A stretch of 64,000 bases of DNA from positions 248,001-312,000 of the forward strand of contig JAFYAV010000001.1 of assembly GCA_017540545.1 (NCBI GenBank), in the 5' to 3' direction. This DNA is from Candidatus Saccharimonadota bacterium. GTDB taxonomy: Bacteria; Patescibacteriota; Saccharimonadia; Saccharimonadales; Saccharimonadaceae. Made by a program: the position numbers and the translations under genes. The notes under the pieces were generated by a model. The model had not been told where the DNA came from. It was given only the letters and a program-made list of their open reading frames with translations, and did no database searches. Shown here piece after piece: positions 25,684 to 34,355 of the stretch (positions are counted from its first letter, which is position 1; every line of letters begins with the position of its first letter).

Positions 25684-26307
25684 ATGCCTTATCCTGACAG
25701 CCATAGTTATGCATTAAAACATTTGCCGAGTGATTATCGGGGTCGAGAAAAAATAGTTTTTATTACTAAAAACCTCCGCGGTTTTCTCTCCCTTTCCGAA
25801 TTGCGCAAAGCTCTCGTTGCTTTAGCGCAGAATCATTATTTGTCATATCAATATATTATGAACAACTTTGGCGCTAATGATCATGATGCACTACAGGAAG
25901 TTTTTGACGCGGAATCGAAAGGCATTTTTCAAAAATCCAACCCAAATGATGTCACGGCTAAATTGTTTTGGCATCTAAATCCGAATCTTACCGAGAAAGA
26001 TCTCCACGACTATATTTATCCTAAAATTGCCAAAAATAAGAAACCGAAAATTAGGAAGTATTCCGAAGTCGTCCGCCCCGTCAAACATTTTTCGCCAAAA
26101 ACGCACCGCAAAACATATAACCCCGACCCTCGCGGAGAAAGTAACCGAATTGCCAACGAACGCGAGCGTAGACACTATGATTCTATCGTGGGCGACATGT
26201 CGCCCGATCGCAAGCCAGACGCCGACAGCTATCATTGGAGCGATAAAACATCTAGGCAATTCAATCGCAAACTGCGCTCTGGCGAAATCAGGCCTGACGA
26301 CGGCTAG
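25684..26307 (+). CDS. Unknown basic protein at the end of the island operon (207 aa)
   Basis: ATG 25684 is two bases after the helicase stop. The first 110 residues look globular and helical (SLSELRKALVALAQNHYLSYQ). From about 110 on the protein is very basic and disordered-looking (KIAKNKKPKIRKYSEVVRPV; HFSPKTHRKTYNPDPRG), as in a nucleic-acid-binding tail. No known motif was recognised. Base composition is closer to the core genome than the helicase gene, so it may be a resident gene next to the insertion rather than part of the system. Confidence 0.5.
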   Translation: MPYPDSHSYALKHLPSDYRGREKIVFITKNLRGFLSLSELRKALVALAQNHYLSYQYIMNNFGANDHDALQEVFDAESKGIFQKSNPNDVTAKLFWHLNPNLTEKDLHDYIYPKIAKNKKPKIRKYSEVVRPVKHFSPKTHRKTYNPDPRGESNRIANERERRHYDSIVGDMSPDRKPDADSYHWSDKTSRQFNRKLRSGEIRPDDG

Positions 26308-26420
26308 TGCCGACTTTTGAAAAAACTAGAACAAAAACTCGACAAAGACTAATTATTTTGCTTGTGCTTTTCGCGCAATAGTAATCTCTGTTAAAATAAG
26401 TATTAACTAAGGAGAAATAT

Positions 26421-26963
26421 ATGGCAGAAATAAAGGGTACAAAGACCGAGAAGAATCTCAACGCCGCCTTCGCGGGTGAGTCTCAGGCGCGCGTAAAATA
26501 TCAGTTCTACGCTAGTAAGGCTAAAAAAGAAGGCTACGAGCAAATTGCCGAAATCTTCCAAGAGACTAGTGATAATGAGAAAGAGCATGCCAAAATCTGG
26601 TACAAACTTCTCCATGCGAACGCCGTTCCAGATACGGTCGAAAATCTCAAGGATGCCATTGCTGGCGAAGAGTATGAAGAAACCGAAATGTATGTCAAAT
26701 TCGCCAAAGAAGCACGCGAAGAAGGCTTCGAAGAAATCGCTAAATTATTCGAAGAAGTCGGCAAAATTGAAGCCAAGCACGAAGAGCGTTATCGTAAATT
26801 GCTTAAGAACGTTGAAGATGGCATGGTCTTCAAGGCTGACGGCGTAACGGTTTGGAAGTGCCGCAACTGTGGCTATATTCATATTGGCGACAGTGCTCCA
26901 GAAGAATGCCCAGTTTGCAAGCACCCACAGGCCTACTTCGAAATCCAGGCTCAGAATTATTAA
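26421..26963 (+). CDS. Rubrerythrin
   Basis: A 180-aa protein with a ferritin-like diiron four-helix bundle (residues 1-140) and a C-terminal rubredoxin-like iron site, KCRNCGYI plus CPVCKHP. The di-iron ligands are seen as E in [10 protein letters not shown] and H in EKEHAKIW, E in IAGEEYEE, and E and H in IEAKHEERY. Rubrerythrin reduces hydrogen peroxide in anaerobes and microaerophiles. It has an AAGGAG ribosome site and a TAAAAT box at 26392-26397. Length and domains are standard. Confidence 0.92.
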   Translation: MAEIKGTKTEKNLNAAFAGESQARVKYQFYASKAKKEGYEQIAEIFQETSDNEKEHAKIWYKLLHANAVPDTVENLKDAIAGEEYEETEMYVKFAKEAREEGFEEIAKLFEEVGKIEAKHEERYRKLLKNVEDGMVFKADGVTVWKCRNCGYIHIGDSAPEECPVCKHPQAYFEIQAQNY

Positions 26964-26964
26964 A

Positions 26965-27714
26965 ATGTTTCCGAAAATCTCCTATCGCACTCGGCGAATT
27001 ATTGCTGTTCTCCTGGCGGTGGGAGCTTTTTGTGCCTATATTCTTTTAAACCCAAACTCTTACGAATATGCCGCCTTACTCGATCCAGCAATTCAGGAGC
27101 CTGACAAAATTGCGCTCAAGCCAGAGCAAACCAAGGCCGACTCCACGAAAGCGAAAGATGTCCTGGAAAGTCTTGCCGTCCAGGAAAAAGACCATTCGAA
27201 GAAGTATTATCGTAAACTTTTCTATGATAGCTGGGGAATAGATGAGCACGGCTGCAGCATGCGTGAAGTTATTTTGCAACGCGACCTCAAGAATACTGTC
27301 CTAAAAGGCTGCAAGGTTCAAACCGGCACCTTAGAGGATCCCTATACGGGCCAAGTCGTCAGCTTTAAGCGCGGACAGGATACTTCAGAAGAAGTTCAAA
27401 TCGACCATGTTGTTGCTCTTAGTAATGCTTGGGCGACTGGCGCCTATAAACTCGACGCCGATACGCGTTACGCGCTCAGCCAGGACCCGCTCAATCTTCT
27501 TGCCGTGGAGGGGCAGGCTAATCAAGATAAATCCGATGCGGCCGCCGATACTTGGCTTCCTTCAAATCAGGCATTTCAATGCCAATATGTTGCTCGGCAA
27601 ATATCAATCAAGTATAAATATCATCTTTGGGTAACGCCCTCCGAAAAGTCCGCCATGCAAAAAGTTCTCGCGCTATGTCCAGACGAGCCTACTGTAGGAC
27701 TAGAAAATCGGTAA
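26965..27714 (+). CDS. Exported HNH-type (DUF1524-like) nuclease
   Basis: About 249 aa. ATG 26965 lies two bases after the rubrerythrin stop and gives a basic N-terminus with a membrane anchor (RRIIAVLLAVGAFCAYILL). The outer domain carries the DUF1524/HNH pattern: VQIDHVVALSNAWATGA with the catalytic His, then DPLNLLAVEGQANQDKSDAA and the terminal helices, plus two or three cysteine pairs. It probably degrades DNA outside the cell and may serve nucleotide salvage or competence in a host-dependent organism. Its 3' end overlaps the converging rnhB gene by 26 bases. Confidence 0.78.
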   Translation: MFPKISYRTRRIIAVLLAVGAFCAYILLNPNSYEYAALLDPAIQEPDKIALKPEQTKADSTKAKDVLESLAVQEKDHSKKYYRKLFYDSWGIDEHGCSMREVILQRDLKNTVLKGCKVQTGTLEDPYTGQVVSFKRGQDTSEEVQIDHVVALSNAWATGAYKLDADTRYALSQDPLNLLAVEGQANQDKSDAAADTWLPSNQAFQCQYVARQISIKYKYHLWVTPSEKSAMQKVLALCPDEPTVGLENR

Positions 27715-28606
27715 CTTTATAATTATCGCCAGATACTTCGGCGGCCGCCAAAATTGCCGCGCCGCCACCGTTCTGGGTCAAGTAAAACTCTGCCGCAAAA
27801 CGCATCTTCTCGAGCTTCTTTTTGTCTATCGCATCCAGCCCAGCGCCAGCACGTCGATATTTAACTTCGGTAAAGCAGAGCACGCCATTAAACTTCGAAA
27901 TGATATCAATTTCGCAAAACTTATTCTTCCAGTTTCGTGCTACAATTTCATGCCCGCTTTCGACTAAATAGTTACATACTGCCGTTTCGCCGCGGTTACC
28001 TTTTGCCTTAGTGCTTTTTGGATTTTTCTTTGCCGACGCAATGCCTAGCATCTCCGCAATTGGGCGGAAACTTTTTCGGTGTTCTGGACAGACGCCAAGT
28101 TCTTCTAGCGCTTTGCGGTGTGCTGCCGTGCCGTAGCCGACATGTTTTTCGAAACCGTAACCAGGATATTTTTCTGCCAGCTTGTACATATAATTATCGC
28201 GCGCAACCTTAGCAACAATCGACGCCGCCGATACTTCCGGCACTAACAAATCCGCTTTGGTCAAAACCTGCACATGTGACGCTAATGGCGTGTCACGCAG
28301 GAAGTTAATTGTGCCATCGATAATAATTTCATGGAAAGGTACATGGATTTGCTTTACTGCTTCTCGACAAGCTTTGCAGAGCGCGGCCGTCATGCCGATT
28401 TCGTCAAGCTCTTTGGCCGAAACCCAACCAAGACCAACTGCGGCCTTTTCTTGAATAATCGGCGCCAAAGCCTCGCGTTTTTTGGAGCTAAGTTTCTTAG
28501 AGTCGGTCAGACCTTCGATTTGCACATCGCCCAAAACACACGCGCCAACAACAAGAGGCCCCGCCCAGGGGCCTCTTCCTACTTCGTCTATTCCTAGAAT
28601 TGCCAA
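27689..28606 (-). CDS. rnhB: RNase HII fused to YraN (UPF0102) nuclease-like domain
   Basis: About 305 aa from a TTG that follows the rplS stop by one base (TAAATTG), giving MAILGIDEVGRGPWAGP as in RNase HII. The frame is open 57 bases further upstream, inside rplS. Residues 1-190 are RNase HII, which removes ribonucleotides and RNA primers: GIDEVGRG, the DSKKLS motif, and EVSAASIVAKVARD with the second metal Asp. Residues about 200-305 are a YraN-type restriction-like fold with KGNRGE, FCEIDII and FTEVKYRR. YraN is usually encoded next to rnhB, so the fusion supports a shared role in DNA maintenance. Confidence 0.88.
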   Translation of the reverse strand: MAILGIDEVGRGPWAGPLVVGACVLGDVQIEGLTDSKKLSSKKREALAPIIQEKAAVGLGWVSAKELDEIGMTAALCKACREAVKQIHVPFHEIIIDGTINFLRDTPLASHVQVLTKADLLVPEVSAASIVAKVARDNYMYKLAEKYPGYGFEKHVGYGTAAHRKALEELGVCPEHRKSFRPIAEMLGIASAKKNPKSTKAKGNRGETAVCNYLVESGHEIVARNWKNKFCEIDIISKFNGVLCFTEVKYRRAGAGLDAIDKKKLEKMRFAAEFYLTQNGGGAAILAAAEVSGDNYKVTDFLVLQ

Positions 28607-28607
28607 T

Positions 28608-29060
28608 TTAGGCAGCTTCTGCCGTTTCGGCTTCTTTTGCTTCTTCGGCTGGAGCTTCAGCAACTTCTTCGGCCTCTTCGACCGGAAGCGTATTTACGGC
28701 ATGGCGATCAAAATCTTTCTGTGCCAAGCGCGCACTCTTACCAGAGCGTTCGCGGAGGTAGCGCAAGTTATTGCGGCGTACTTTACCACGGCGAACAATC
28801 TCGATTTTCTCAACTAGTGGGCTATGGATCAAGAAGCTCTTCTCGACGCCAACACCAGAAGTAACCTTGCGCACAACGATGCGCTCGGTATGGGATTGCT
28901 TGCGGTCGACGCGAATAACCGTACCCTCAAAAACCTGAATACGGAACTTGTCACCTTCCTTAATCTTTTGGGACACTCGGACGGTATCACCAGAACGGAC
29001 GTCAATAACGGCCTTCTTCTTTTGGGCATTTCCCCCCAACTTTAATAGTTCAAACGACAT
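28608..29060 (-). CDS. rplS: Ribosomal protein bL19 with acidic tail
   Basis: A 150-aa protein. Residues 1-115 are the complete L19 fold (DVRSGDTVRVSQKIKEGDKF; RVDRKQSHTERIVVRK; LRERSGKSARL). About 30 further residues rich in Glu and Ala (PVEEAEEVAEAPAEEAKE) form a tail that most bL19 proteins lack. It sits on the 30S-50S interface side of the large subunit. It is followed with no gap by rnhB, a common pairing. Its start is ATG 29060. Confidence 0.93.
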   Translation of the reverse strand: MSFELLKLGGNAQKKKAVIDVRSGDTVRVSQKIKEGDKFRIQVFEGTVIRVDRKQSHTERIVVRKVTSGVGVEKSFLIHSPLVEKIEIVRRGKVRRNNLRYLRERSGKSARLAQKDFDRHAVNTLPVEEAEEVAEAPAEEAKEAETAEAA

Positions 29061-29135
29061 GATTTTACCTTTTATATTTAGAAACTTGACTCATTTTAGC
29101 ATATTTTTGCCAGTTTGAAAAGAGGTATACAGGTG

Positions 29136-30746
29136 TTAAATCACGCGTGCAATTTCTTCAATTGTCGTATCGCCACGCAAGGCTGCCATGATGCCTTTTT
29201 GTTGCAAAGTCAACATGCCACCTTGTCTTGCGGTTTGCTCGATAATATTCGTGTCCGGCATCACCTCGCCGCGAATAAACTTCTGAATTGGCTCATCAAC
29301 AATTAACTGTTCCATAATTGCCGTACGGCCACTGTAGCCGAATGGGTGCTCTTTGCTCGGTTTTGGTCGCCATAGCGTGATGTCGTCCATGTTGTAATCA
29401 GTCAATGAGACATTGCTCATTACGTCCTTGATATACTTCACTGTCTGGACATCTGGCTTGTAGGCCTCTTTGTTTTCATCAAGCTTACGCAAGAGTCTTT
29501 GCGCGATTACTAAGCGCACTGAAGAAGAGAACACGGGATTGACGCCAATCATATCGATCATTCTCGAAAAGGCTGCCGATGAGGAGTTGGCGTGGAAGGA
29601 TGAAAGCACTAGGTGGCCAGTAATCGAAGCCTGAATTGCTGTACGTGCAGTGTCTTGGTCGCGAATCTCGCCCACCATTACTACGTCTGGGTCTAGACGC
29701 AATACAGAGCGTAGTCCCTCTGCGAATGAACCTCCCTGGCTGGTCATGATTGGAATTTGCGAGATACCCGTCAGGCCGTATTCAATAGGATCCTCAAGTG
29801 TGATAATCTTGCGCTCGGTCGTATTGAGGGCGTTAATAATCGAATATAACGTTGTAGATTTACCAGAACCAGTCGGACCTACCATCAATAGTAGGCCGCG
29901 TGGATGCGAAATTACTTCATCGATTTGCGCTCGTTCTGCTGGCGTAATACCTAACAAATCCAGGTTTAGCAAGCTTTCGTCAAAGTTGAACAAACGCAAC
30001 ACTGCGTCTTGACCATACATGGTCGGCACGGTCTCAACACGGATATTCAAAAGATGCGTTGCGCCATCGCGCGTGATATCTTTCTGCATATGGCCAGATT
30101 GCGGGCGCATTGAGGCGGTAGATACGTTAGCACGCGAGCTTAACTCGCCCATAAAAATTCGGTAACGATCGCGACTAATCTCGGCTACGGGATGCAATAT
30201 GCCATCCACGCGCATCCTAATTCGAATCACATGACGAAGGTTCTCGATATGAATATCCGAAGCGCCAAGTTTATCAGCCTGGTCTAGCAAATAATCAAAT
30301 ACTTTATCGGTTGCAACGGTATTGAGTGTTCGTGAAACCTGTTGAATAGTCTCAGAATCGCCTTCGGAGGCAATCTCAATATCGTCATAATGCGCCTCTT
30401 GCGGCGGGTCGTGGCGCAACATGTATATTTGGTACGCGGAATTGGAAATCAGGAAAAACTCAACTCTTTGGCCCTCATCATCATATTTCTTTTGCAATGA
30501 CTCAATCACGCTACGTGGCGTCTGGCTAGTTACCATGAACTCGTACGGCTTGCTCCCCTCGCCGACCTGTAGAGGGATCATGTAGTTCTTGTGCATTTCC
30601 TCTTTGGTCAGTACGTCACGAATCAACTGGTCATCACGCTCAAAATCGCGGGTGTCTAGATAGGGTAGACCGATAATCTTTGCGTGGCGCGCAGTCGCGT
30701 CTTCCTCATTTTGCCTACGCTTGATTTGGACCTCTTCCTCATTCAT
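29136..30746 (-). CDS. Type IV pilus/type II secretion ATPase (PilB/GspE)
   Basis: A 536-aa hexameric assembly ATPase. It has an N-terminal GSPII_E-N-like region (1-130), then Walker A (LMVGPTGSGKSTTLYS), an Asp box (ITLEDPIEYGL), Walker B (DPDVVMVGEIRDQDTA) and a His box (SITGHLVLSSFHAN). The tetracysteine zinc motif common in PilB is missing. It should power assembly of the pilin-like proteins encoded at 33915-34313 and 53372-57684, together with competence proteins such as ComEC. A TACAAT box lies six bases before ATG 30746, so it is probably leaderless. Confidence 0.9.
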   Translation of the reverse strand: MNEEEVQIKRRQNEEDATARHAKIIGLPYLDTRDFERDDQLIRDVLTKEEMHKNYMIPLQVGEGSKPYEFMVTSQTPRSVIESLQKKYDDEGQRVEFFLISNSAYQIYMLRHDPPQEAHYDDIEIASEGDSETIQQVSRTLNTVATDKVFDYLLDQADKLGASDIHIENLRHVIRIRMRVDGILHPVAEISRDRYRIFMGELSSRANVSTASMRPQSGHMQKDITRDGATHLLNIRVETVPTMYGQDAVLRLFNFDESLLNLDLLGITPAERAQIDEVISHPRGLLLMVGPTGSGKSTTLYSIINALNTTERKIITLEDPIEYGLTGISQIPIMTSQGGSFAEGLRSVLRLDPDVVMVGEIRDQDTARTAIQASITGHLVLSSFHANSSSAAFSRMIDMIGVNPVFSSSVRLVIAQRLLRKLDENKEAYKPDVQTVKYIKDVMSNVSLTDYNMDDITLWRPKPSKEHPFGYSGRTAIMEQLIVDEPIQKFIRGEVMPDTNIIEQTARQGGMLTLQQKGIMAALRGDTTIEEIARVI

Positions 30747-30760
30747 AATCTTATTGTAGC

Positions 30761-31309
30761 ATGAAACCGCTTATTGTTATCCTGTATAATATCCGCTCCA
30801 CCTATAACGTTGGAGCCATCTTACGCACCTGCGAATGCCTAGGTGTAGACGGTGCAATTTTTTCTGGATATACGCCTTTTTTAGATAAAGGCCTTCCGCA
30901 CGAGCAGGCAAAACTCCGTAAACAAATCCACAAAACCGCCCTTGGCGCTGAAGAGCTTGTTGCCTGGGAACGCCGCGATGACATTCTGACCGCTATTTCC
31001 GACTTGCGCGCGAAAGGATATAAAATCTACGCCCTCGAACAGGGTATCGAGCGGCCAGCCCTGAATATTTTAGACGTCAAGAACTACCCCAATCAAGTTG
31101 CCCTCATACTCGGCGAAGAGGTTCATGGCATCCCTAAAGAAATTCTAGCCGCATGCGATGAGCTAATTGAGATACCGATGCGCGGCCAAAAAGAATCTTT
31201 CAACGTTTCGGTCGCAGCCGGCATTGCAATCTGGGAAATTAGTAAAGCTTCCCAGAACGGTAAAGAAATGTATCTACGTACGCAAAAAGAATCCCAACAA
31301 CCAGAATAA
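30761..31309 (+). CDS. TrmH/SpoU-family RNA 2'-O-methyltransferase
   Basis: A 182-aa SPOUT methyltransferase. The three family motifs are present: NIRSTYNVGAILRTCECLGV (motif 1), VALILGEEVHGIP (motif 2) and IPMRGQKESFNVSVAAGIAI (motif 3, cofactor knot). It methylates a ribose in tRNA or rRNA; which one cannot be told. The N-terminal extension found in RlmB is absent. It diverges from the pilB-like gene with only 14 bases between starts, and its last 71 bases overlap the converging membrane-protein gene. Confidence 0.85.
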   Translation: MKPLIVILYNIRSTYNVGAILRTCECLGVDGAIFSGYTPFLDKGLPHEQAKLRKQIHKTALGAEELVAWERRDDILTAISDLRAKGYKIYALEQGIERPALNILDVKNYPNQVALILGEEVHGIPKEILAACDELIEIPMRGQKESFNVSVAAGIAIWEISKASQNGKEMYLRTQKESQQPE

Positions 31310-31697
31310 CCACTTTAGCATCGGCAATGTAATTAGCAATATCTGCGGATAGGGTATCGAAACTGAAAAGAGACACCAACGGCGTTGCTAGCAGGATAGT
31401 AAGCATCGCGGCAAAGATGATTGACTCTACCGCGCGCATTGCTCCAAATAGACCACTTCGACCCGCCCGAAAATAGAGCAGTATTGGTACGAAAGCCACA
31501 AATAAGATATATAAGCCCGCATCGGCGACATTGGCCGGAATTGTCAAAATAATGTTGCTAATCGCATTCGCAAAATTCGCACCGAAGTGTTCATATATTG
31601 TTATGCCAGCAATCATCGCCAAGAATGGCACGCCCACATGATGGCGTACGAGCAAGAAACAGAGAAGCAATGCTGCGAATACGACTATTAAAACCAT
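31239..31697 (-). CDS. Small polytopic membrane protein of unknown function (152 aa)
   Basis: Four or five hydrophobic segments fill almost the whole chain, with short basic loops (FRAGRSG) and a basic C-terminus (YRSGKLY). No motif was recognised. ATG 31697 is the only reasonable start. The gene overlaps the 3' end of the trmH-like gene on the other strand by 71 bases, which is long for a real convergent pair, but the hydrophobic pattern is too regular to be a shadow frame. Confidence 0.5.
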   Translation of the reverse strand: MVLIVVFAALLLCFLLVRHHVGVPFLAMIAGITIYEHFGANFANAISNIILTIPANVADAGLYILFVAFVPILLYFRAGRSGLFGAMRAVESIIFAAMLTILLATPLVSLFSFDTLSADIANYIADAKVVILVVGILFAYVDTFLYRSGKLY

Positions 31698-31762
31698 AAG
31701 CTAATTATAATTCTATCACAAAAAGCCGGGGCTTAAAGAGTACCCGGCTTATCCTGTCCTAT

Positions 31763-32674
31763 CTATGCGCCTATGCGATCTTTGCGAATTGTGCGATTGG
31801 CGTTGCGTTCAACGTGTTCAATAATCTTGCCTGCCACATTACGACCAGTGACCTTCTCGATGCCAAACCCTGGCGAAGCATTTACCTCGAGCACGAGTGG
31901 ACCGCGCTTTGAGCGCATAATGTCTACGCCCGCTATGCTTAGTCCCATTACTTTTGCAGCCTTGATTGCTACCTTCTCTTCCTCGGGAGTTAGCTTAATT
32001 ATGGTGCCACTACCACCTTTGTGTAAATTAGAGCGGAAATCGTCATCCAAGCTTTGGCGCTTCATGCTAGCAACTACTTTTCCGCCGACCACAAACGCAC
32101 GGATATCTGTACCGGCCGATTCTTCGATAAATTCTTGCAAAAGGATATTAGTACCCTGGTCATTTGCTAGATAGAAAGCCTGCAGGGTAGATTTAGCGGC
32201 TTTCTTTGTCTCTGCCAAAACTACACCATTACCATGAGTGCCGCTAGCTAGCTTGATAATAACCGGTGCGCCACCAAGCAGGTTGAGCAACTCATCAATA
32301 TCGCCCGAATCGCGCGAAACGACAGTTTTCGGAATGTCGATTCCATATTTAGCAAGTAGCTGCATTGAGCGTAGTTTATCGCGTGCACGCGTAATCGCGA
32401 GCGACTTTGACACGCAGTACTCACCTTGCATCTCTAGCTGACGCACGATTGCGGTGCCATACTTAGTCATGCCGGAAGAAATACGTGGGATAACCGCATC
32501 GTAATGACGTAGAGGTTTACCTTTATAAAAAACTTGGTTAATTCCTTGCTCTATCGAGATATAGCACTTCTTATATTTGATAACTTTTACTTTATGACCG
32601 CGCTTCTCGGCTTCCTCAACGAGGCGTCTGGTCGAATAATTCGCATTTCCATTTGAAAGAATTGCAATTTTCAT
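31763..32674 (-). CDS. rimK: RimK-type ATP-grasp amino-acid ligase
   Basis: A 303-aa ATP-grasp enzyme. A RimK N-terminal domain (1-95) precedes the ATP-grasp core: KSLAITRARDKLRSMQLLAK, the glycine-rich loop KLASGTHGNGVVLAE, and the metal-binding end LVLEVNASPGFGIE. RimK adds glutamate residues to the C-terminus of ribosomal protein S6 in E. coli, or makes poly-glutamate chains; the target here is unknown. It is translationally coupled to the upstream retropepsin-like gene (stop and start share ATGA), as in the rim operons where ligase and protease oppose each other. Confidence 0.88.
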   Translation of the reverse strand: MKIAILSNGNANYSTRRLVEEAEKRGHKVKVIKYKKCYISIEQGINQVFYKGKPLRHYDAVIPRISSGMTKYGTAIVRQLEMQGEYCVSKSLAITRARDKLRSMQLLAKYGIDIPKTVVSRDSGDIDELLNLLGGAPVIIKLASGTHGNGVVLAETKKAAKSTLQAFYLANDQGTNILLQEFIEESAGTDIRAFVVGGKVVASMKRQSLDDDFRSNLHKGGSGTIIKLTPEEEKVAIKAAKVMGLSIAGVDIMRSKRGPLVLEVNASPGFGIEKVTGRNVAGKIIEHVERNANRTIRKDRIGA

Positions 32675-33189
32675 TGTGTGACTTCTCCTTTGAGATAAAC
32701 ATTTTTATAGAATTCGTGCGGATTTTCCGCGAGTTGTTTGCGTAAGTTTAATGTAATCGACTTCTTTTTTGTGCTAATTCCTTCATTCTTAGTAACGTCC
32801 ACGAGAAATCTTCCATGAAGTGTCCTTCGTCCGATTAAGACCGGGTATGCATGAGTCGAGCGGTCGCATAGTCCGAAGAGTGCTCGTACGCGTTTTCCGC
32901 CAATTTTAACCGTAATATATGCCTGAAACTTTATAGTCGTATCTCCCGAAGCGCTTTTAACGTGTGCGACTTTATAGTCCGTGCGTTTCAGTACTCTACC
33001 GGTGTAGAATGGGGAAGACTCATCAAAAAGTTTAAAGCGGAGGCAGCCCGCTTTATCTATGCGGATATCGCTCGCCCAGACCGCCGATCCGTCTGCGCCG
33101 GTATCGACTTTGGCTGGCACGCCAATGGCGAACTTGCCGAAATCAACTCTGGTCTCCCGACCGATAATTATTTTCTCTGTTTCTAGCAT
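32671..33189 (-). CDS. RimB-like retropepsin (aspartic protease fold, DUF785)
   Basis: A 172-aa protein formerly named ATP-dependent zinc protease. The catalytic DTGA motif is in PAKVDTGADGSAVWA, and the family end motif is seen as VLIGRRTLHGRFLVDV. RimB-type retropepsins cleave poly-glutamate added by RimK. The gene ends in TGA overlapping the rimK ATG, so expression is tied. A TATAAT on the minus strand near 33213-33219 probably drives the pair. The catalytic role is inferred from the family; the Asp-Thr-Gly motif is seen directly. Confidence 0.8.
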   Translation of the reverse strand: MLETEKIIIGRETRVDFGKFAIGVPAKVDTGADGSAVWASDIRIDKAGCLRFKLFDESSPFYTGRVLKRTDYKVAHVKSASGDTTIKFQAYITVKIGGKRVRALFGLCDRSTHAYPVLIGRRTLHGRFLVDVTKNEGISTKKKSITLNLRKQLAENPHEFYKNVYLKGEVTQ

Positions 33190-33288
33190 AGACCAATATT
33201 CCTAAATACGCGATAATTATACCATTTTAGACAATATGTGTCAAAGATATATCTGGCATCGTCAAGATGAATGTGTTATAATCAAAAC

Positions 33289-33891
33289 ATGAAAGATGAA
33301 CTAGCGCAAGTTAAACACGCTCGCAGCGAAAAAGACTATCCAGAACTTAAACTCGAACCAGACGAGCACGTCGTGCTTCATCTGAAACGTTCTCGTGTTG
33401 GCGTTATTGCCCTCTGGTGTATGGTTGCCTTCTGTATAATTGTCTTGAGTTTTGCGTTGATTATGATCGCCAATAGCCTCAAGAATAATGAAACGCTACT
33501 GGTCGTCAATGACGATGCGCTAGGCTATCTGCGTATTGCTATCTTTGCACTCTATGCCGTCGTTATTGCTGGCGGTATGGTTGGGCAGAGCATTTACGAT
33601 ACTAATGAAATGTATATTACTAATCGCCGGGCTATTCAGAAGTCTCGTGTTTCTCTCTTTGCAAACTCTATGAATATCATCGAGCTTCGCCGTATCGAGG
33701 ATGTCTCTTTTCGTCAGGAAACGCTCTTTGATCATCTGTTCCACATTGGCATTCTTCGTATGTCTACTATCGGCGATGAAACGACCTACACTTTTAGATT
33801 TCTCGACACGCCACGAGACGAGGTTACGACCATCTCGCACCTAGTCTACGAGAACAAAAGGCGCGGTAAGGCTAACGGCGACGATGAATAA
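33289..33891 (+). CDS. Membrane protein with bacterial PH-like (bPH2) domain
   Basis: A 200-aa protein. ATG 33289 is six bases after TATAAT (33277-33282). After a polar N-terminus come two membrane helices (VGVIALWCMVAFCIIVLSFA and RIAIFALYAVVIAGGMVG), followed by a bPH2/YdbT-type domain: YDTNEMYITNRRAIQKSRV and IIELRRIEDVSFRQETLFDHL, ending in a TTISHLVYENKR helix. The function of such proteins is unknown. A terminator follows directly. Confidence 0.72.
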   Translation: MKDELAQVKHARSEKDYPELKLEPDEHVVLHLKRSRVGVIALWCMVAFCIIVLSFALIMIANSLKNNETLLVVNDDALGYLRIAIFALYAVVIAGGMVGQSIYDTNEMYITNRRAIQKSRVSLFANSMNIIELRRIEDVSFRQETLFDHLFHIGILRMSTIGDETTYTFRFLDTPRDEVTTISHLVYENKRRGKANGDDE

Positions 33892-33892
33892 A

Positions 33893-33917
33893 AAATACCC
33901 CCTCGGGGGTATTTTTA
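33893..33917. terminator. Bidirectional intrinsic terminator
   Basis: AAATACCCCC, TC loop, GGGGGTATTT, flanked by A and T runs. It serves the PH-domain gene and the converging pilin gene. Confidence 0.8.
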
Positions 33918-34313
33918 GTTGCGGCTCGTTTTTACGAAATCTTCTTCTCGCTCCATAACAGAGCGCAATTCGTAAGATTTACACTTGCCATCTTCGCAAT
34001 TTTTGCCTTCATAAGAGTAGTTGCTACCTTCGTCCCAAAGTGGCGTACCATACGGATCGGTAAATAAATTTGGGTCCATCCACGGCAACACCTCGGCTTT
34101 GTCTATCTTTTCTGGATATGCGCCGTTTTGCTCTCGATATCCCTCTTCGAGTGAATAGAACATAGCATTTAGCGCAGTCTTTCGTGTTTCATCGCGTTCC
34201 ATTGCATCGGCGTTAATCTTTTGGTAGAAGAAAAGCACCACAAAGATGCCCACAAAAATAATACAAACAATTAACTCTAAAACCGTGAAACCTTTTTTCG
34301 TATTCGTGTCCAT
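33915..34313 (-). CDS. Type IV pilin-like (pseudopilin) protein
   Basis: About 132 aa. The prepilin peptidase site and N-terminal helix are seen as TKKGFTVLELIVCIIFVGIF, with Glu at position 5 of the mature form. The mature C-terminal part has NPNLF-like and GTPLWD-like features of GspG-type pseudopilins and a small cysteine pair (NCEDGKCKS). A TAGAAT box lies six bases before ATG 34313, which favours this start over the ATG two codons earlier. It is separate from the pilin operon at 53372-57684. Confidence 0.8.
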   Translation of the reverse strand: MDTNTKKGFTVLELIVCIIFVGIFVVLFFYQKINADAMERDETRKTALNAMFYSLEEGYREQNGAYPEKIDKAEVLPWMDPNLFTDPYGTPLWDEGSNYSYEGKNCEDGKCKSYELRSVMEREEDFVKTSRN

Positions 34314-34355
34314 AACCATATTCTATCATACGGCCAAAAACAAATACCTTTTCAA

